Shown: positions 1 to 11,117 of the stretch, piece by piece
Layout: the number at the start of each line of letters is the position of its first letter
Numbering within the stretch: the first letter of the stretch is position 1
NCBI GenBank assembly: GCA_948567375.1
Contig: OX419756.1
Location: 64,210,552-64,274,551, forward strand
DNA from: Lunularia cruciata
Taxonomy: Eukaryota > Streptophyta > Marchantiopsida > Lunulariales > Lunulariaceae
Direction: 5' to 3'
Length of the DNA: 64,000 bases
The notes under the pieces: model-generated
Database searches by the model: none
Told to the model about the DNA's origin: nothing
Seen by the model: the letters and a program-made list of their open reading frames with translations, nothing else
Program-made: the position numbers and the translations under genes

Positions 1-1734
1 CTAAAAGTTAAGGAAATCCTCATGCAAACACTTGTCCCATAGACTTCTCATTATCTTCACCTCCAAGATGCTTTTCAAATTTGCTCACACATTGCCTTTG
101 GCAGACTAGCACCATGTCAGCCCCGTGTTGTATACTTAGGTTCACAACCCTAACATTCTAGTAACAATTGAGAGCATTAACATCCCAAATTGGCAAATTG
201 ATTTGGGGTCCTTAGTAAACATCATGACCAAAGGAGTTATGCAATTGGATGGAAAGGCATGATCAAAACTTCCACCCTTCTTTAAATGGCTAATGGAAGA
301 CAACACTTTTGGTAGAGATTTTAACAAAAGTACCTACATTAATTGGTGAACAAACCCTCTTGGTTGACTACTTAATCATGGATACACCTCCTTCAACCTA
401 ATTTCTACTCTTATTATGAACTCCTCGGTTGGTAGACAAAGATGTTATCACCTCCTAGAAAATAGGTAAGTTGACTTTTGGAAGGAAATAAAATCACAAA
501 GTACTCTTATGTATCATGCAAAGAACACTTCCAACTTTGATCATGAGGAGTGAGCCAAGCTTTACCATTGACGCATGGAAACTGCACATGTGGTAATAAT
601 GAAGAGATCACAAATACCATTGCTAATTGTTTGTTCATAATTGCTAAAGAGATGAGCAAGTATGTCATAGCCAAGGATACAAAGATGATAAACTAATCTA
701 GCTCCTTCTTTTGCAACCTTCACCAAATCACAAGATGGTTTCAACCAACACATTCCTACCACTTCCTCCACATTGTACTAGGATTTGCCTATCCGGTGGA
801 TGTCACTTGTGGTGCACACATTTTTTGTTTTTTTCAAAATAGAGAAGAAGAAGTGTATAGAGAAGTCGGATTGCGCCTGTATGGCCGAAGAAGGTGAAGA
901 AAAGAGTCTTCGGGATGAAACCCAAAGTAAAGTGACTTCGGGTCATAAGGCAAAGTACTCGGAAATGCCCTATCAGCATACAACCCAAAGTAAGGAATCT
1001 TCGTATTGGGGGGAGCTCAACCCGAGGCAAAGACAGTCTAACAACCTTTCATCAGGGTGAGAAATTCAAGAAGGGACCATTCAAAACCGGCAGCCCATAC
1101 ACGTGAAGTACGATTGACAGTGATAGGCACATGCAAGAGGTGTGATTTCTTGGTAGAAACTCAAATTGAAGAGAGACAAAGAAAGCAAGACTCTATAAAA
1201 TTGAACTAACAACGAAGCAATGTTGAGCAATTTTCCTTTTCCATTGAGAAGTCATCCTATAGGTGATCGTGGGAAGGGAAATAGAGTTGAAGATGCGCTA
1301 GTGTGTAGAGGAGAAGTTGAGAGAGTGAAACCGAGAGACATTGAGAAAGTAGGAGAGATGGGAGGAGGAAAGAAGAAATCCAATTCGCAGTGAGGAATCA
1401 TGCAATTTGGAGGCTAGACGTGATTGCAAGAATCAAAGTCTTGAGCCGACTTTGGATTTCGTTCTTGGCATGGAACTGGAATGTCAGTTTTCCAAGTTTC
1501 ATGACTAAGATTATTGAGAGTAAGTGTCTCGATGGCCTCGAGGAAGAGGGGAAGAGAGGAAATCTGGCTTGCTAGACAGAGTCGGATTGGAGATTAGTGC
1601 TCGGGAGAGAAGTAGGTACAGAGCAGGGTGCCACATTCTTGGGTAAGGGAGAAATAGCAAAAGAGACTCAAGAAGTGAGAGATGCTTTCTATTCGAAGAG
1701 AACAAAGAATGGGTATAAGGTTGAGTAGTAGCCA
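1..1734. other. Unassigned AT-rich flank, possibly leader of gag copy A
   Basis: No open frame here has a recognisable domain. The longest plus-strand frame (785-1060) is lysine- and serine-rich and resembles no family I know. From about 1,210 the sequence becomes purine-rich (GAGA-like) and runs into the decayed gag at 1,735, so part of it may be untranslated leader of that element. I see no LTR boundary or primer site. Confidence 0.3.
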
Positions 1735-2864
1735 TGGTGGCAATACTAGATGTTATCATTGCTATGCAATAACAAATTGAGCACCTTACTTGATTGTTGG
1801 ATGAACGAGACCAACAATGACAAGAACACATAGAGAGTACTAGTTCAAGATGGAGAAGATCAAGTCCAATTTCCAAAACCTAAGGTGTATGAAGGCAAGA
1901 ATCTTTTGGACACAATGGAGAATTTTGTGTTTGACTACAAATGTTACTTTGAAGCTACCAATCTTCAAGATGAACAAAAATAGAGTCTCTTGGCTTCAAG
2001 CCAATAAGATGGTGTGGCAAAACTTTGGTGGCAATTCTGAGTGGAGCAAGTTGAACAACATATTGTTGCACCAATCTTGATATGGGCAAAATTCAAGGAT
2101 GCAATACTTGGCTGATTTCAAACTATGAATGCCACCCAAGCCGCACAAGATAAATTGGCAGAGTTGAAGCAAATTGGCTCTATAAGGAGCTACATCATGC
2201 AATTACAAAACATCATTATGCTGATTCCAAATATACAAGAAGGTGACGTTTTGGATCGATTTGTGAGGTGCTTGAAGTCACGAACCAAATTAGAGGTGAC
2301 CATGCATGAACCACAAAACATGGAAGAAGCCATACAATTGGCGGAGGGCTTTGATTCCTTGGTTGTGACAACTTAGTCTCGACCTTGACCTACACAAAGC
2401 CTACCAATACACTACGCACGGATGGAGGAGCCAACACCAATGGAGATTGATGCTATCCAATGGAGACCACTTGGTACAATGGATAGAGAAAGATTACAAA
2501 AAAATGGTGGTTTTTTTTATTGTCACCAAGTTGGACATTGCATTGATGAATGTCCACTTAGGAATGGACAACCTCAACAAGTTGCCCAAATTAAGTTTGT
2601 GGAGTGGAAGGATCAAGGAAACAAGGAATCCCAATAGGGGATTTTGAGTTGCATATTAGGAGCTTGATTAGTTCCAATATGATTGAAGGCTCAACATATG
2701 CAAGTTTGCTTCACTTGCAAGGTACAATATCTAATCAGGGTTGTAGGATTTTGGTTGATTCAGATAATTGCATGTCTATGCAAGTAGTAAAGGAATTGGA
2801 TATTCTTATCAAGCCAGTAATTGGAAGTAGATTGATTGTAACAATATGGAGTTTAGCGACGTAG
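1735..2864 (+). pseudogene. Decayed Ty3/gypsy gag plus protease start (copy A)
   Basis: Gag polyprotein relic of an LTR retrotransposon. The best-preserved stretch (2,125-2,373) reads as the capsid-like core (AELKQIGSIRSYIMQLQ, then LDRFVRCLKSRTKLEV). A nucleocapsid segment follows with a CCHC knuckle at about 2,506-2,555, reading FFYCHQVGHCIDEC; the first cysteine of the motif is now phenylalanine (TGT to TTT). Downstream, 2,604-2,864 resembles an aspartic protease start, but the catalytic block reads VDSDNC instead of D-S/T-G. Several in-frame stops and shifts lie between 1,735 and 2,125. It aligns along its length with copy B at 3,520-4,525, showing a shared family. It breaks off where the next LTR begins. 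Role is by family knowledge; decay is seen directly. Confidence 0.75.
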
Positions 2865-2926
2865 TTAGTAAGGTTAACAAAGTAGAGAATAAGCCAATTA
2901 GCCCAAAATATTTTAGAAGCATCCAG

Positions 2927-3128
2927 GAAGCTTCTTGGGAAGTTTCTCGAGTAGCTTAACTTGCACCCCAAGTAGGTAGCTTCTAGAAGAAAGTTTCTAG
3001 AAGCTTCCAACTAGCTTAGCTTGCACGCCAAATAAGCAACTTCTAGAAGGAGGCTTCTTGAGAATCTTCTTGGTTAATTTGGCTTGCACTCTAAGGAAGT
3101 AGCTCAAGGAAGCTTCTTGAGAAGCTTC
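2927..3128 (+). promoter_or_regulatory. Heat-shock-element-like array in LTR
   Basis: Four imperfect repeats of about 50-65 bp carry alternating GAA/TTC blocks. The best is nTTCnnGAAnnTTCn at 2,994-3,008, three perfectly spaced units. Others are GAAgcTTC (2,927-2,934), GAAgtTTC (2,939-2,946), TTCtaGAA (2,981-2,988 and 3,041-3,048), GAAtcTTC (3,062-3,069) and GAAgcTTC (3,109-3,116 and 3,121-3,128). The array ends about 22 bp upstream of the TATA box. Heat-shock factors bind such alternating units; a heat-responsive LTR is therefore inferred, as known for the Arabidopsis ONSEN element. Confidence 0.5.
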
Positions 3129-3149
3129 TCAAGAGCCTTGTATGCTACT

Positions 3150-3157
3150 TATAAATA
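3150..3157 (+). promoter_or_regulatory. TATA box of LTR promoter
   Basis: TATAAATA lies just downstream of the GAA/TTC array and about 104 bp upstream of the primer site, the expected order U3-TATA-R-U5-PBS. Confidence 0.6.
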
Positions 3158-3260
3158 CCAAAGCCCAAACTCATGCTAGGCATTTGGAGTTTTCACATAT
3201 TCCAATATCCTAATGTGAGTTTCCATTCTCTTATTTCTCTTTGGGCTCTATCTTTTATAT

Positions 3261-3272
3261 TGGTATCAGAGC
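3261..3272 (+). other. Primer binding site, initiator tRNA-Met
   Basis: TGGTATCAGAGC is the 12-base complement of the 3' end of plant initiator tRNA-Met, the commonest primer of plant LTR retrotransposons. It fixes the direction of the element (plus) and the end of its 5' LTR. Confidence 0.85.
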
Positions 3273-3519
3273 AAGAATGGGATGGAAATTATGGACCACC
3301 AAATCCACTTCCATCAAACCATTGGGATTTTTGTATCCAAGTACTACCCAAGTATTGTTTCACACAACTCATCACCTCACACTTTGGACAAGATCTTCTG
3401 CATATGATCACCATATTTGAAGAACCCTTGGTGCTTCCGATTATAACTTATGGAGAACGGTGGATGTGTTGATTCTATGTGTTAATAAATTAGACAGATT
3501 AGGGGTGGCATGATAGAGT

Positions 3520-4525
3520 AGCAACCATGGTGACAATGCTTGATATTATCCTTGGTATGCAGCAACAAATCAAGCACCTTACTTGATTGTTGGATGAACA
3601 AGATCTTTGACGACAAGAACACGTAGAGAGAGTACTAGTTCAAGAAGGAGAAGATCAAATCTGTTTCCCTAAACCCAAGGTATTTGAAAGCAAGAATGTC
3701 CCAGGTACAGTGGAGAATTTTATGTTTGATGGTGAATGTTATTTTGAAGCTACCAATCTGCAAAACAAGCAAAAATAGATTCTCTTGGCTTCTAGCCAAT
3801 TGGATGGAGTAGCAAAGCTATAGTGGAGATTTCGAGTGGAGTGAGCTAAATGACAAATTGTTGCACCAATCTTGATGTGTGCAAAATTCAAGAGTGCAAT
3901 AATTAGTTGGTTGCAAGCTATAAATGCCACACAAGCTGCACAAGATAGGTTGGCAAAGTTGAAATAGATTGGCTCTGTAAGAAGTTACATCACACAATTC
4001 CAAAACACCATAATGCAAATTCTAGATATATTAGAAGGTGAAGCTCTAGATTGATTTGTTACATCACACAATTCCAAAACACCATAATGAAAATTCTAGA
4101 TATATTGGAAGGTGAAGCTCTAGATTGATTTGTGAGGAGCTTGAAGTCAAGAACCAGATAAGAGGTAACCATGCAAGAGCCACAACAATTGGAGGAAGCC
4201 ATACAATTGGCCAAAATTTTTGATTCCTTGGTTGCAACAACTTGGTCTCAACCTTGACCTCCATAGAACCTACCAATACACTACACACAGGTGGAGGAGC
4301 CGGCACTAATGGAGATTGATGTCATTCAATGGAGACCACTTGGCATTGTAGATAGAGAAAATCTATGACAAAATGGTGGTTGTTTTTATTGTCACCAATT
4401 GGGACATTGTCTTGCTAAATGTACACTCAAGAATGAGCGACCTAGACAAGTTGCTTAGATGGAGTTTGTGGAGCAAAATGATCAAGAAAATGAGGAATCT
4501 CAGTAGGAGATTTTGAGCTGCCTAT
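3520..4525 (+). pseudogene. Decayed Ty3/gypsy gag (copy B), cut by chromovirus
   Basis: Second gag of the same family as 1,735-2,864, placed after an LTR and tRNA-Met primer site. Its leader runs from 3,273 to about 3,520. It shares long stretches with copy A, including the coiled N-terminal part (3,530-3,600), the capsid-like core and the proline/methionine linker before the nucleocapsid. The zinc knuckle at 4,390-4,431 is intact: CFYCHQLGHCLAKC, spacing C-X2-C-X4-H-X4-C. The frame is broken by stops and by a 74-bp tandem duplication. It ends abruptly at 4,525, where the chromovirus LTR starts, so the protease and polymerase of this copy are missing. Confidence 0.7.
3984..4131 (+). repeat. 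74-bp tandem duplication inside gag copy B
   Basis: Units 3,984-4,057 and 4,058-4,131 are nearly identical. Copy A has a single unit. The length is not a multiple of three, so it shifts the frame. Confidence 0.85.
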
Positions 4526-5272
4526 TGTAATACTCCAAGGATAGGAGACCTGAAGAGAAATACACATGAGAAACATACACTTTCACACTCAAACATCAAT
4601 GCCCCAAAGGAGCACCTTCTCTTTATTATATAGGTAAAGCGGATCTCCTTCAATGAAGCTCCACCATAGGATTAGGTACATAGATAGGTGACATGTCAGA
4701 AAGCTCCACCCTTGGATTACTTACTTGGATGGATGACATGTCGGTCTTGGTCCTATCTGGTTGGTCAAACAAGCTTTGACCGGAGGGAATCTTCTTGTAG
4801 GAATCTCAAGATCACATGGGTGAGGTACCGTTGGAAAGCTCTTGATGAGACAAAGCAAGTGGGGAGAGAAGACCAACCTTTCAAATGTTGGGAGGGGGAG
4901 AATTTGCACATTTTCAAGACCTAATTCATCCGTTTAGGCCTCCAAAATTGCCTTCAAAGATTTCAGGCATATTTTGGTTCCAACTCTATTAGTAGAAGTC
5001 CCCTTTTGGTGATACCTCTTTCTGATCTATTCAATCCATCTTGTGTAACATCCTTCTAGATGTTACCAACCTAATTCTCACCTTCAAATCATATATCTAG
5101 CTATTGGTTCCAAGGTTTTCAAATCTATTTTGGTTTTTTGCCCTATTAGTAGAAGTACCCTTTTGGGGATACTTCTATCTGATCTATTTTGACCCATCAT
5201 GTATAACATCATTCCAGATATTACCAAACCAATTTTCACATCTAGATCATATGGCTAGCTCTTGGTATTACA
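4526..5272 (-). repeat. Chromovirus 3' LTR
   Basis: 747 bp, starting TGTAATAC and ending GTATTACA, a perfect 8-bp terminal inverted repeat. It aligns throughout with 10,362-11,117, with scattered substitutions and a small indel, so insertion is not recent. A truncated relative lies at 51,354-51,770. Confidence 0.9.
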
Positions 5273-5287
5273 AACCTCCCTCCTTTT
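5273..5287 (-). other. Polypurine tract
   Basis: On the minus strand this reads AAAAGGAGGGAGGTT directly before the 3' LTR, the position and composition expected for the plus-strand DNA primer of a retrotransposon. Confidence 0.75.
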
Positions 5288-5564
5288 AAGACACAACGTC
5301 CTTGTTGTGCAATTGTTGCTCAAATGCTTGCACCAACACCGGTGCATGTGTCAAATTGATAGCGGGTTCCCAAGTTGCTTCATAGAGGGGGTAGCCTTTC
5401 CACTGGACAAGATAATCCACCCGTGGATGACGAGTACCATTTTTGGAGAATACACTCCACTTCATATTCCTCGTTGCCATCAACGAGTGTCGGACAAGGT
5501 CGAATGTCTTGTGTGGAATGACCCAAGTCTGATTAGTGAGCATATCTGCATAGTAGGGAAACAT
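5286..5564 (-). pseudogene. Integrase C-terminal chromodomain
   Basis: About 92 codons on the minus strand. The segment YLVQWKGYPLYEATWEP is the core of a retroelement chromodomain: an aromatic residue, then WKGY, then the ATWEP that ends the beta sheet before the helix (VLVQAFEQQ). Chromodomains of this type direct integration to marked chromatin. It is in a different frame from the integrase core at 5,533-6,354, so a frameshift separates the two. Confidence 0.85.
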
Positions 5565-6700
5565 GGAACACTGGATGGATCTTCATGTGTGGTGGTAGCT
5601 CAAGGTGATAGGCCACAATGCTGACTCGACAAAGAATTGAGAAAGGCCCAATAAAACAAGGTCTGAGCTTACGAGGTCCCACTAATGTGGTTGTCGATAG
5701 CCACACCTGATCCCCAACATTGAACTCCATGTGCCTATGGTGTGCATCAGCATTTGGCTTTTGGCGATTTTGTGCAATCTGTAATTTGTGCTTAGCGCTC
5801 TCCACCCCTTGTTGGATTCTAGAAACAAATGTGTTGACTACATCAACCTTGGTAGCCACCGGATGGATCTTCATCAAGCTAGAAGATGTGAAGGGATGCT
5901 CACCATACATGAGGAAGAATGGAGTGACCTGAGTGGATGCATTCACTAAATTGTTGTAAGCCAATTCCACCAATAGGAGTAGGGTGTCCCACCTCTCTTG
6001 CTCTTCTAAGGTGAAGCCGCGTAACATGTCTTTAATAGTGCGATTAGCCCGCTCTGTTTGTCCATCTGTTTGTAGGTGGTAAGTTGTGGACATGGCCAAC
6101 TTGGTTTTGAAGAAACCAAAGAAGGTGCACCAAAACAAATTGGTGAATTGAGTACCCCTATTGGTGATGAGTACACGAGACAAGCCATGGTGAGAGAAGA
6201 CTGCATCTAAGTATAATTGAGCAAGTTGTGGAGCGGTCACCTCCTTGGTGGTAGGGCGTACATGAATCATTTTTCTAAGCCGGTTCACAAAGACCACAAT
6301 GGAGTCAAATCCTGATGTGGTCTTGGGTAATTCATAGACGAGATCCATACACACTTGTTCCTAACATTATGTAGGAGTGGAGAGAGGTTGTAAGAGCCCT
6401 ACATGAGCTTGATTAGAAGCTTTGTTCTGTTGACAAAGTAAGCAACTGTGCACATAGTCCATCACATTGTTGCTCATCTTGGGCCAATAGTAATGGCACT
6501 GGATTGCATCTAAGGTCTTGTCCACTCCAAAATGACATGCAATGCCGAATCATGACATTCCGCTAGAATGGTGGTGTGCAATTCTAGGATATTTGGAATC
6601 CACAATGTGCCATCATGAAAGGTGAGTCCTTGGGTGCTGGTGATGCCTTTGGATGATTGCCCTTCTACAATTTGTGGATCAGTTTTTGTAGCCGCCAAAA
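5533..6700 (-). pseudogene. Chromovirus integrase (zinc domain and catalytic core)
   Basis: DDE integrase that inserts the cDNA. From 6,700 downward come an H2C2 zinc domain (a GVDKTL segment, then HYYWPKM, then HSCLLCQQNKA) broken by a one-base frameshift near 6,545 and a stop at about 6,370, then a core open from 6,354 to 5,533 (273 codons). The first catalytic aspartate is present (MDLVYELPKTTSGFD) and so is the glutamate (TDGQTERANRTIKDML). The second aspartate is lost: the usual DRGTQF reads NRGTQF. The C-terminal part has the common HPVFHVSLL block. Without the second aspartate the enzyme should be inactive. Confidence 0.9.
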
Positions 6701-6811
6701 TCTCTAGCCAAAATTTAGGGTTAATCTAAACCTCTACCACCAAGTTGTTTGCCATTGGCATGCGTGTGAATGCATCTGCAAGTTGCTTCTTACCTTCAAC
6801 GTAGGTGATTA

Positions 6812-7340
6812 TCATGTTGAAGTGTTGTTGCCACTATGCCCATCAAATCTGGCAACGAGATAGATCCTTCTGCATCTCAAGGTAGAGTAGGGTTTGTGGT
6901 CTATCTCTACTACAAATGCCTTCTCGCCCAAATAGTGCTTCCAATGCTTGGTTACCAGGATGATGGCCAACTCTTCTTGTTCTGTGGTGTAGTAGTTGTG
7001 CTCTGCCGGTAACAAATTTTGAGAGAAATATGCAATGGGATGCCATCCATCATGCCACTCTTGTTGTAGGACTGATTAGATTGTTACGCCTTATGCATCT
7101 ATAGCCAACTTGATTGGATGTTTTGGGTCATACCACTTCAAGATTGGTGCATGTAGCAAGGCGGCTTTCAATTCTTGAAAGGCCAAATCTTGTGTGGTTC
7201 CCCATGTCCACTTCTTCCCCTTGCCAAGTAGTGATGTTAAAGGCTGTGCAACCTTGGAGAAGTCCTTGATAAATCGATGATAGAATCCCGTCAAACCCAA
7301 GAAGCTCTTGAGTTGAGTCTGATCTTCTGGGGTAATCCAT
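6812..7340 (-). pseudogene. Chromovirus RNase H
   Basis: RNase H domain of the pol polyprotein, minus strand, split over two frames with stops. The connection part reads LTGFYHRFIKDFSKVAQPLTSLL. The domain then shows IKLAIDA, and NYYTTEQEELAIILVTKHWKHYL with the conserved glutamate and the Y-T-E-E-LA pattern typical of the gypsy family. DHKPYSTL corresponds to the DHKSL block. It lies between reverse transcriptase and integrase as expected. Confidence 0.85.
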
Positions 7341-7456
7341 TTTTAGATGACCTCTATTTTATTTGTCAATACTTGAATACCCTCTGCACTTACTCTATGC
7401 CACAATTAGTCTACTTCAGACTTGCAAAACTCACACTTTGAGATTTTGGCATACAA

Positions 7457-8113
7457 TCAATTCTGTCTTAGAATCTGGAGGACTTCTTGTAGATGTTGTT
7501 TGTGTTCTGTCATCGTGCTATTGTATATTAAGTTTTCATCCAGGAAGACAATGACAGACTTATCCAAATATGGACAAAATATGTCATTCATTAGACTCAT
7601 GAAAGTGGCAGGTGTGTTGGTGAGACCAAAAGGCATCACGAGATACTTGAAGTGGCCATACCTGGTTTAAAAGGCAGTCTTGTACACATTCTCCTCTCCA
7701 ATTCAGATTTGATTGTAACCACTCCGCAAATCTAGTTAGGTGAAGTGTCTTGCTCCATTGAATTGATTGAATAGATCATCCATGCAAGGTAAGGGGTATT
7801 TTTTCTTCACTATTTGCTGATTGAGACCTCGATAATCAATGCACATGCACATTGTACCATCTTTCTTCTTCACAAACAAGACCGGAGCCACATAGGGTGA
7901 TATGCTGGGTTGGATGAACCCTTTCTGCAGCATATCCTCAATTTGATTCTTGCACTCCTCCAACTCATGAGGTGATAGGCGATATGGGGCCTTACAGGGA
8001 GGTGTCTTCCACAAGAAAGTCTCAATTTTATGATCTACTCTCCTTTTTGGTGGTAATCTTGAGGGTAGATCATCAGGAAAGACACCTTGAAACTCATTGA
8101 CGACATCCTTCAA
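7457..8113 (-). pseudogene. Chromovirus reverse transcriptase
   Basis: Copies the element RNA into DNA. The N-terminal half (8,113-7,736) reads through [20 protein letters not shown], then [27 protein letters not shown] and [19 protein letters not shown]. The second half (7,670-7,457) has [21 protein letters not shown] and the active-site strand [12 protein letters not shown]. The catalytic pair there is normally D-D; here the second aspartate is glutamate. A stop and frame change separate the halves near 7,700. The family is unmistakable and the enzyme is dead. Confidence 0.92.
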
Positions 8114-8230
8114 TCTCTCTAGAATTTTCCCTCAAGTTGTGCACTATGGACTTCTCTTATTAGACCCATGAAACACTTATCAGTCTTACAGATAGTTGTT
8201 GTCCCTATGACATAGAGAGGCAATTCTTGC

Positions 8231-8704
8231 CTATGTGATTTTTTCTTTAACCCCAATGATTGACCATTGGTGGGTTCTCACTACTTTCTTCCCCCAATCT
8301 ACCATAGGGTTGTAATGCTCCATCCATGGCATACCTAAGATTGCATCATAACGAGCTAATTGTATCACTCGCCACTCAATTGCTTCTTGATATTTTCCTA
8401 CAGAGAGTGTTACCCACTTGGGTAATGATTCAATCCTCTTTGTTTGTCCGTTAGGTAACTCTACTTCTTCACTCTCATCTCTCTCTAGATCCATTTTTAA
8501 TCTTATTGCAATAGAGCAAGATAGGAAATTCTTTGTGGCTCCCGGATCTATTAACACTCTCACTTGATTGCCTTCTAGGACTCCATTCACTACAATCAAT
8601 TGTGAGGTTGCCTTTTGGTACCTTTGTGTGCTCGTCTTCTTCCTTCCCTCGCTTTTTTGCTTCCTTATTGAGCCAATAAGACCGCGAGGTACATTTACTG
8701 GCAA
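8231..8704 (-). pseudogene. Chromovirus aspartic protease
   Basis: Pepsin-like retroelement protease, open for 157 codons. The active-site block reads VRVLIDPGATKNFLS: the D-S/T-G triad is D-P-G, a change expected to abolish activity. Downstream, YDAILGMPWMEHYNPMVDW is the standard LGMPWL-N-P-DW signature of plant gypsy proteases. It lies between the zinc knuckle and reverse transcriptase. Confidence 0.88.
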
Positions 8705-8784
8705 TCTTTGTTTTCCGAAGTGATTTCTACCTCCTCTTCTTCAATGCGTCTCTCCATGTTGTTCAAAGATCACTTGTATGAAGG

Positions 8785-9779
8785 TCGAGGGCCTTTGGGA
8801 AGTCGAGCACGACAGTTGGTAGATATATGCCCAATACAACCACAATTGTAACAACGGCGTTGTTCTCCTCGAGTACCTTCTCCTCGTGGGACTCTATCTC
8901 TCCGTTCTTCAACCTGTCCCCGTTCTCCTTGAAGCATTCGTGCTCCTCGGTCTCAAAACCAAAGGTTGCCCAGTTCCATCGGTACTGGTCCACCCATGGG
9001 TGGTCTGCCCGATAATATTGAGGTGGAACTACTTCTTCACCTCCACCTAATGCTCTTGCTATTCTTTGCGCACAAGCAATGGCTTCAAATATTGTGCAAG
9101 GATTTTGTACCATGACTTCTTGGCGAACCCGCTCCTTCAACCCTCATTTGAATTTGTCAAGAGCCTCTGCTGGACTCATGTCGGTTATTGCGACTTGTAG
9201 ATCCAGAAATGCCTCTACATACTCTTGTATGTTGTTCTTTTGTTTCAATCCCCATAGTCGGATCCGGGCCATCTGCACAGAATCCATTGATTGGAAATTC
9301 TTTAGCAATCCTTCTTGCATTGCTGTCCATATGACCTCCCTTCTCTTGGACAACATGGATCATTCCCAAGCGTTGTACCATGTGAGGGCTTTATTAGTCA
9401 AGTACCCACATGCAAACATGCCTACAGCATGCTTGGTGATCTTTTTTGAGAACAAACAAAAATATTGATTCATTCTCAAGATCCAGTTCTCCACTACTCC
9501 CATTGTACGCTGCCCCTTGTAAGGCTCAATGTTGCAGGTCTTCTTCATCTAGAGTAGTAATGTGGCTTCATCATTGATAGGGTTTGTAGGCACGGGTGCC
9601 TCTCCAAGTACTTTAGTCGTAGGTATTGGATTTTGAGACGGCTCTTCTTCTTGCATTGCTTGATCATTCCTGAGGGTCTGCACTTGACTTTGTAACGCCT
9701 CCATGGTCATCTTAATCTCTCAAAATTTGTTCAACATCCCCTCCATTCCTTGCACCAACTCCTGCAACTGCAGATCCAT
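8785..9779 (-). pseudogene. Chromovirus gag
   Basis: Capsid/nucleocapsid polyprotein. A likely start ATG is at 9,779-9,777 (MDLQLQELVQGMEGML, coiled). It continues with in-frame stops at about 9,720 and 9,550, then the capsid fold (VVENWILRMNQYF, then LTWYNAWE, then NNIQEYVEAFLDLQ and LKERVRQEV). A frameshift near 9,360 and a TGA near 9,145 interrupt it. The nucleocapsid zinc knuckle CYNCGCIGHISTNC at 8,853-8,812 has correct C-X2-C-X4-H-X4-C spacing but sits in a different frame from the preceding part. A stop follows at about 8,773. Confidence 0.85.
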
Positions 9780-10348
9780 GGTTCCTGTAACACTTGATTG
9801 CTATACCCTTAACTTCAATAGAGAGTTAATATGATCATTTTGGAGGGCGCACAAACTATTGGAATTACCATTGGGACCTCAAAAGCTACCACTCGCTGGT
9901 AATATTCCTCACCAAAATTCTTGACCACAAAATCTCTTAACATCACTTTCGGTCTCACTACATAAAAAATTTCTACTTGAGTGTTAAAAGGGAAAGGATT
10001 TGGGACATTCAAATCAATCACAACAAAATGGTAATTGTCAAATCCCACTCTTTATCATAAATCACTACAGGCAAAATCACAAGGTTTGGCGAATTCATTA
10101 CTGTATCCATGAACTCTGCTCCGAAATGAAAACCAAATACACTATCACTTGCTTACGCTGAATGTACATAATCTTGATGTTGAATGGATTCAAGAATGGA
10201 AAGCGAGGCACTAGATATTGTCCTCTCGGACCATCCATTCTATCCTCCTAATCTATCAATTACACCAGAATGTCTCTCCTCAAAATTACTCAGTCTTAGT
10301 AGCCCATGTTCTTCCAAGAGGGGTGGTCCGCTCTCTTGGACAACACCT
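9780..10348 (-). other. Chromovirus leader between primer site and gag
   Basis: 569 bp of presumed untranslated leader. No convincing coding frame; a 78-codon minus frame (9,815-10,048) resembles nothing I know. Confidence 0.5.
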
Positions 10349-10360
10349 GCTCTTATACCA
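10349..10360 (-). other. Chromovirus primer binding site
   Basis: On the minus strand TGGTATAAGAGC follows the 5' LTR. It matches the initiator tRNA-Met complement (TGGTATCAGAGC) at 11 of 12 bases. Confidence 0.8.
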
Positions 10361-10361
10361 T

Positions 10362-11117
10362 TGTAATGCTCCAAGGATAGGAGACCTGAAGAGAAACACA
10401 CCATGAGAAACACACACTTTCACACTCAAACTCCGATGCCCCAAAAGAGCCTCCTCTTTATTATATAGGTAAAGCGGATCTCCTCCAATGAAGCTCCACC
10501 ATAAGATTAGGTACATAGATAGGTGATATGTCCGCAAGCTCCACCCTTGGATTACTTACTTGGATAGGTGACATGTTGGTCTTGGTCCTATCTGGTTGGT
10601 CAAACAAGCTTTGACCAGAGGGAATCTTTTAAGGAATCTTCCTGTAGGAATCTCAGGATCACGTGGGTGAGGTACCGTTGGAAAGCTCTTGATGAGACAA
10701 AGCAAGGGGGGAGAAGACCAGCCTTTCCATTGTTGAGGAGGGGGGGGGTTTGCACATTTTCAAGGCCTAATTCATCCGTTTAGGCCTCCAAAATTGCCTT
10801 CAAAGATTTCAGGCATATTTCGGTTCCAACTCTATTAGTAGAGGTCCCCTTTTGGTGATACCTCTTTCTGATCTATTCAATCCATCTTGTGTAACATCCT
10901 TCCAGATGCTACCAACCCAATTCTCACCTTCAAATCATATGTCTAGCTATTGGTTCTAAGGTTTTCAAATCTATTTTGGTTTTTTGCCCTATTAGTAGAA
11001 GTACCCTTTTGGTGATACTTCTATCTGATCTATTTTGACCATCATGTATAACATCATTCCAGATGTTACAAAACCAAATTTCACATCTAGATCATATGGC
11101 TAGCTCTTTGTATTACA
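10362..11117 (-). repeat. Chromovirus 5' LTR
   Basis: 756 bp, partner of 4,526-5,272, starting TGTAATG and ending TATTACA in plus orientation. It has a short insertion near 10,627-10,636 relative to the other LTR and a run of nine G at about 10,741-10,749. Confidence 0.9.

Larger units (their letters stand above)
2900..3260 (+). repeat. LTR (3' part) of the gag copy B element
   Basis: This stretch ends directly at a perfect initiator-tRNA-Met primer site (3,261), as the end of a 5' LTR should. It carries a repeat-rich upstream part, a TATA box at 3,150 and about 100 bp of presumed R/U5. The left boundary is not certain: a TGTAAC at 2,837 is one candidate start. The last bases before the primer site do not show the usual CA, so the right edge may be degraded. 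No second copy of this LTR is in the window. Confidence 0.55.
4526..11117 (-). mobile_element. Ty3/gypsy chromovirus, nearly full length
   Basis: An LTR retrotransposon of about 6.6 kb lying on the minus strand, bounded by LTRs at 4,526-5,272 and 10,362-11,117. In transcription order it has a 5' LTR, a tRNA-Met-like primer site, a leader, gag with zinc knuckle, protease, reverse transcriptase, RNase H, integrase, chromodomain, polypurine tract and 3' LTR. This order, with integrase after RNase H and a C-terminal chromodomain, defines Ty3/gypsy chromoviruses. All parts are recognisable, but stops, frameshifts and substituted catalytic residues show it is dead. Flanking 5-mers CCTAT (4,521-4,525) and CATAT (11,118-11,122) match at four of five bases and may be a decayed target duplication. 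Confidence 0.9.

Noticed and set aside
1511-1876. 121-codon minus-strand frame
   Set aside because: It lies antisense to the gag copy A leader, is cysteine/leucine-rich from purine-rich complement DNA and has no domain.
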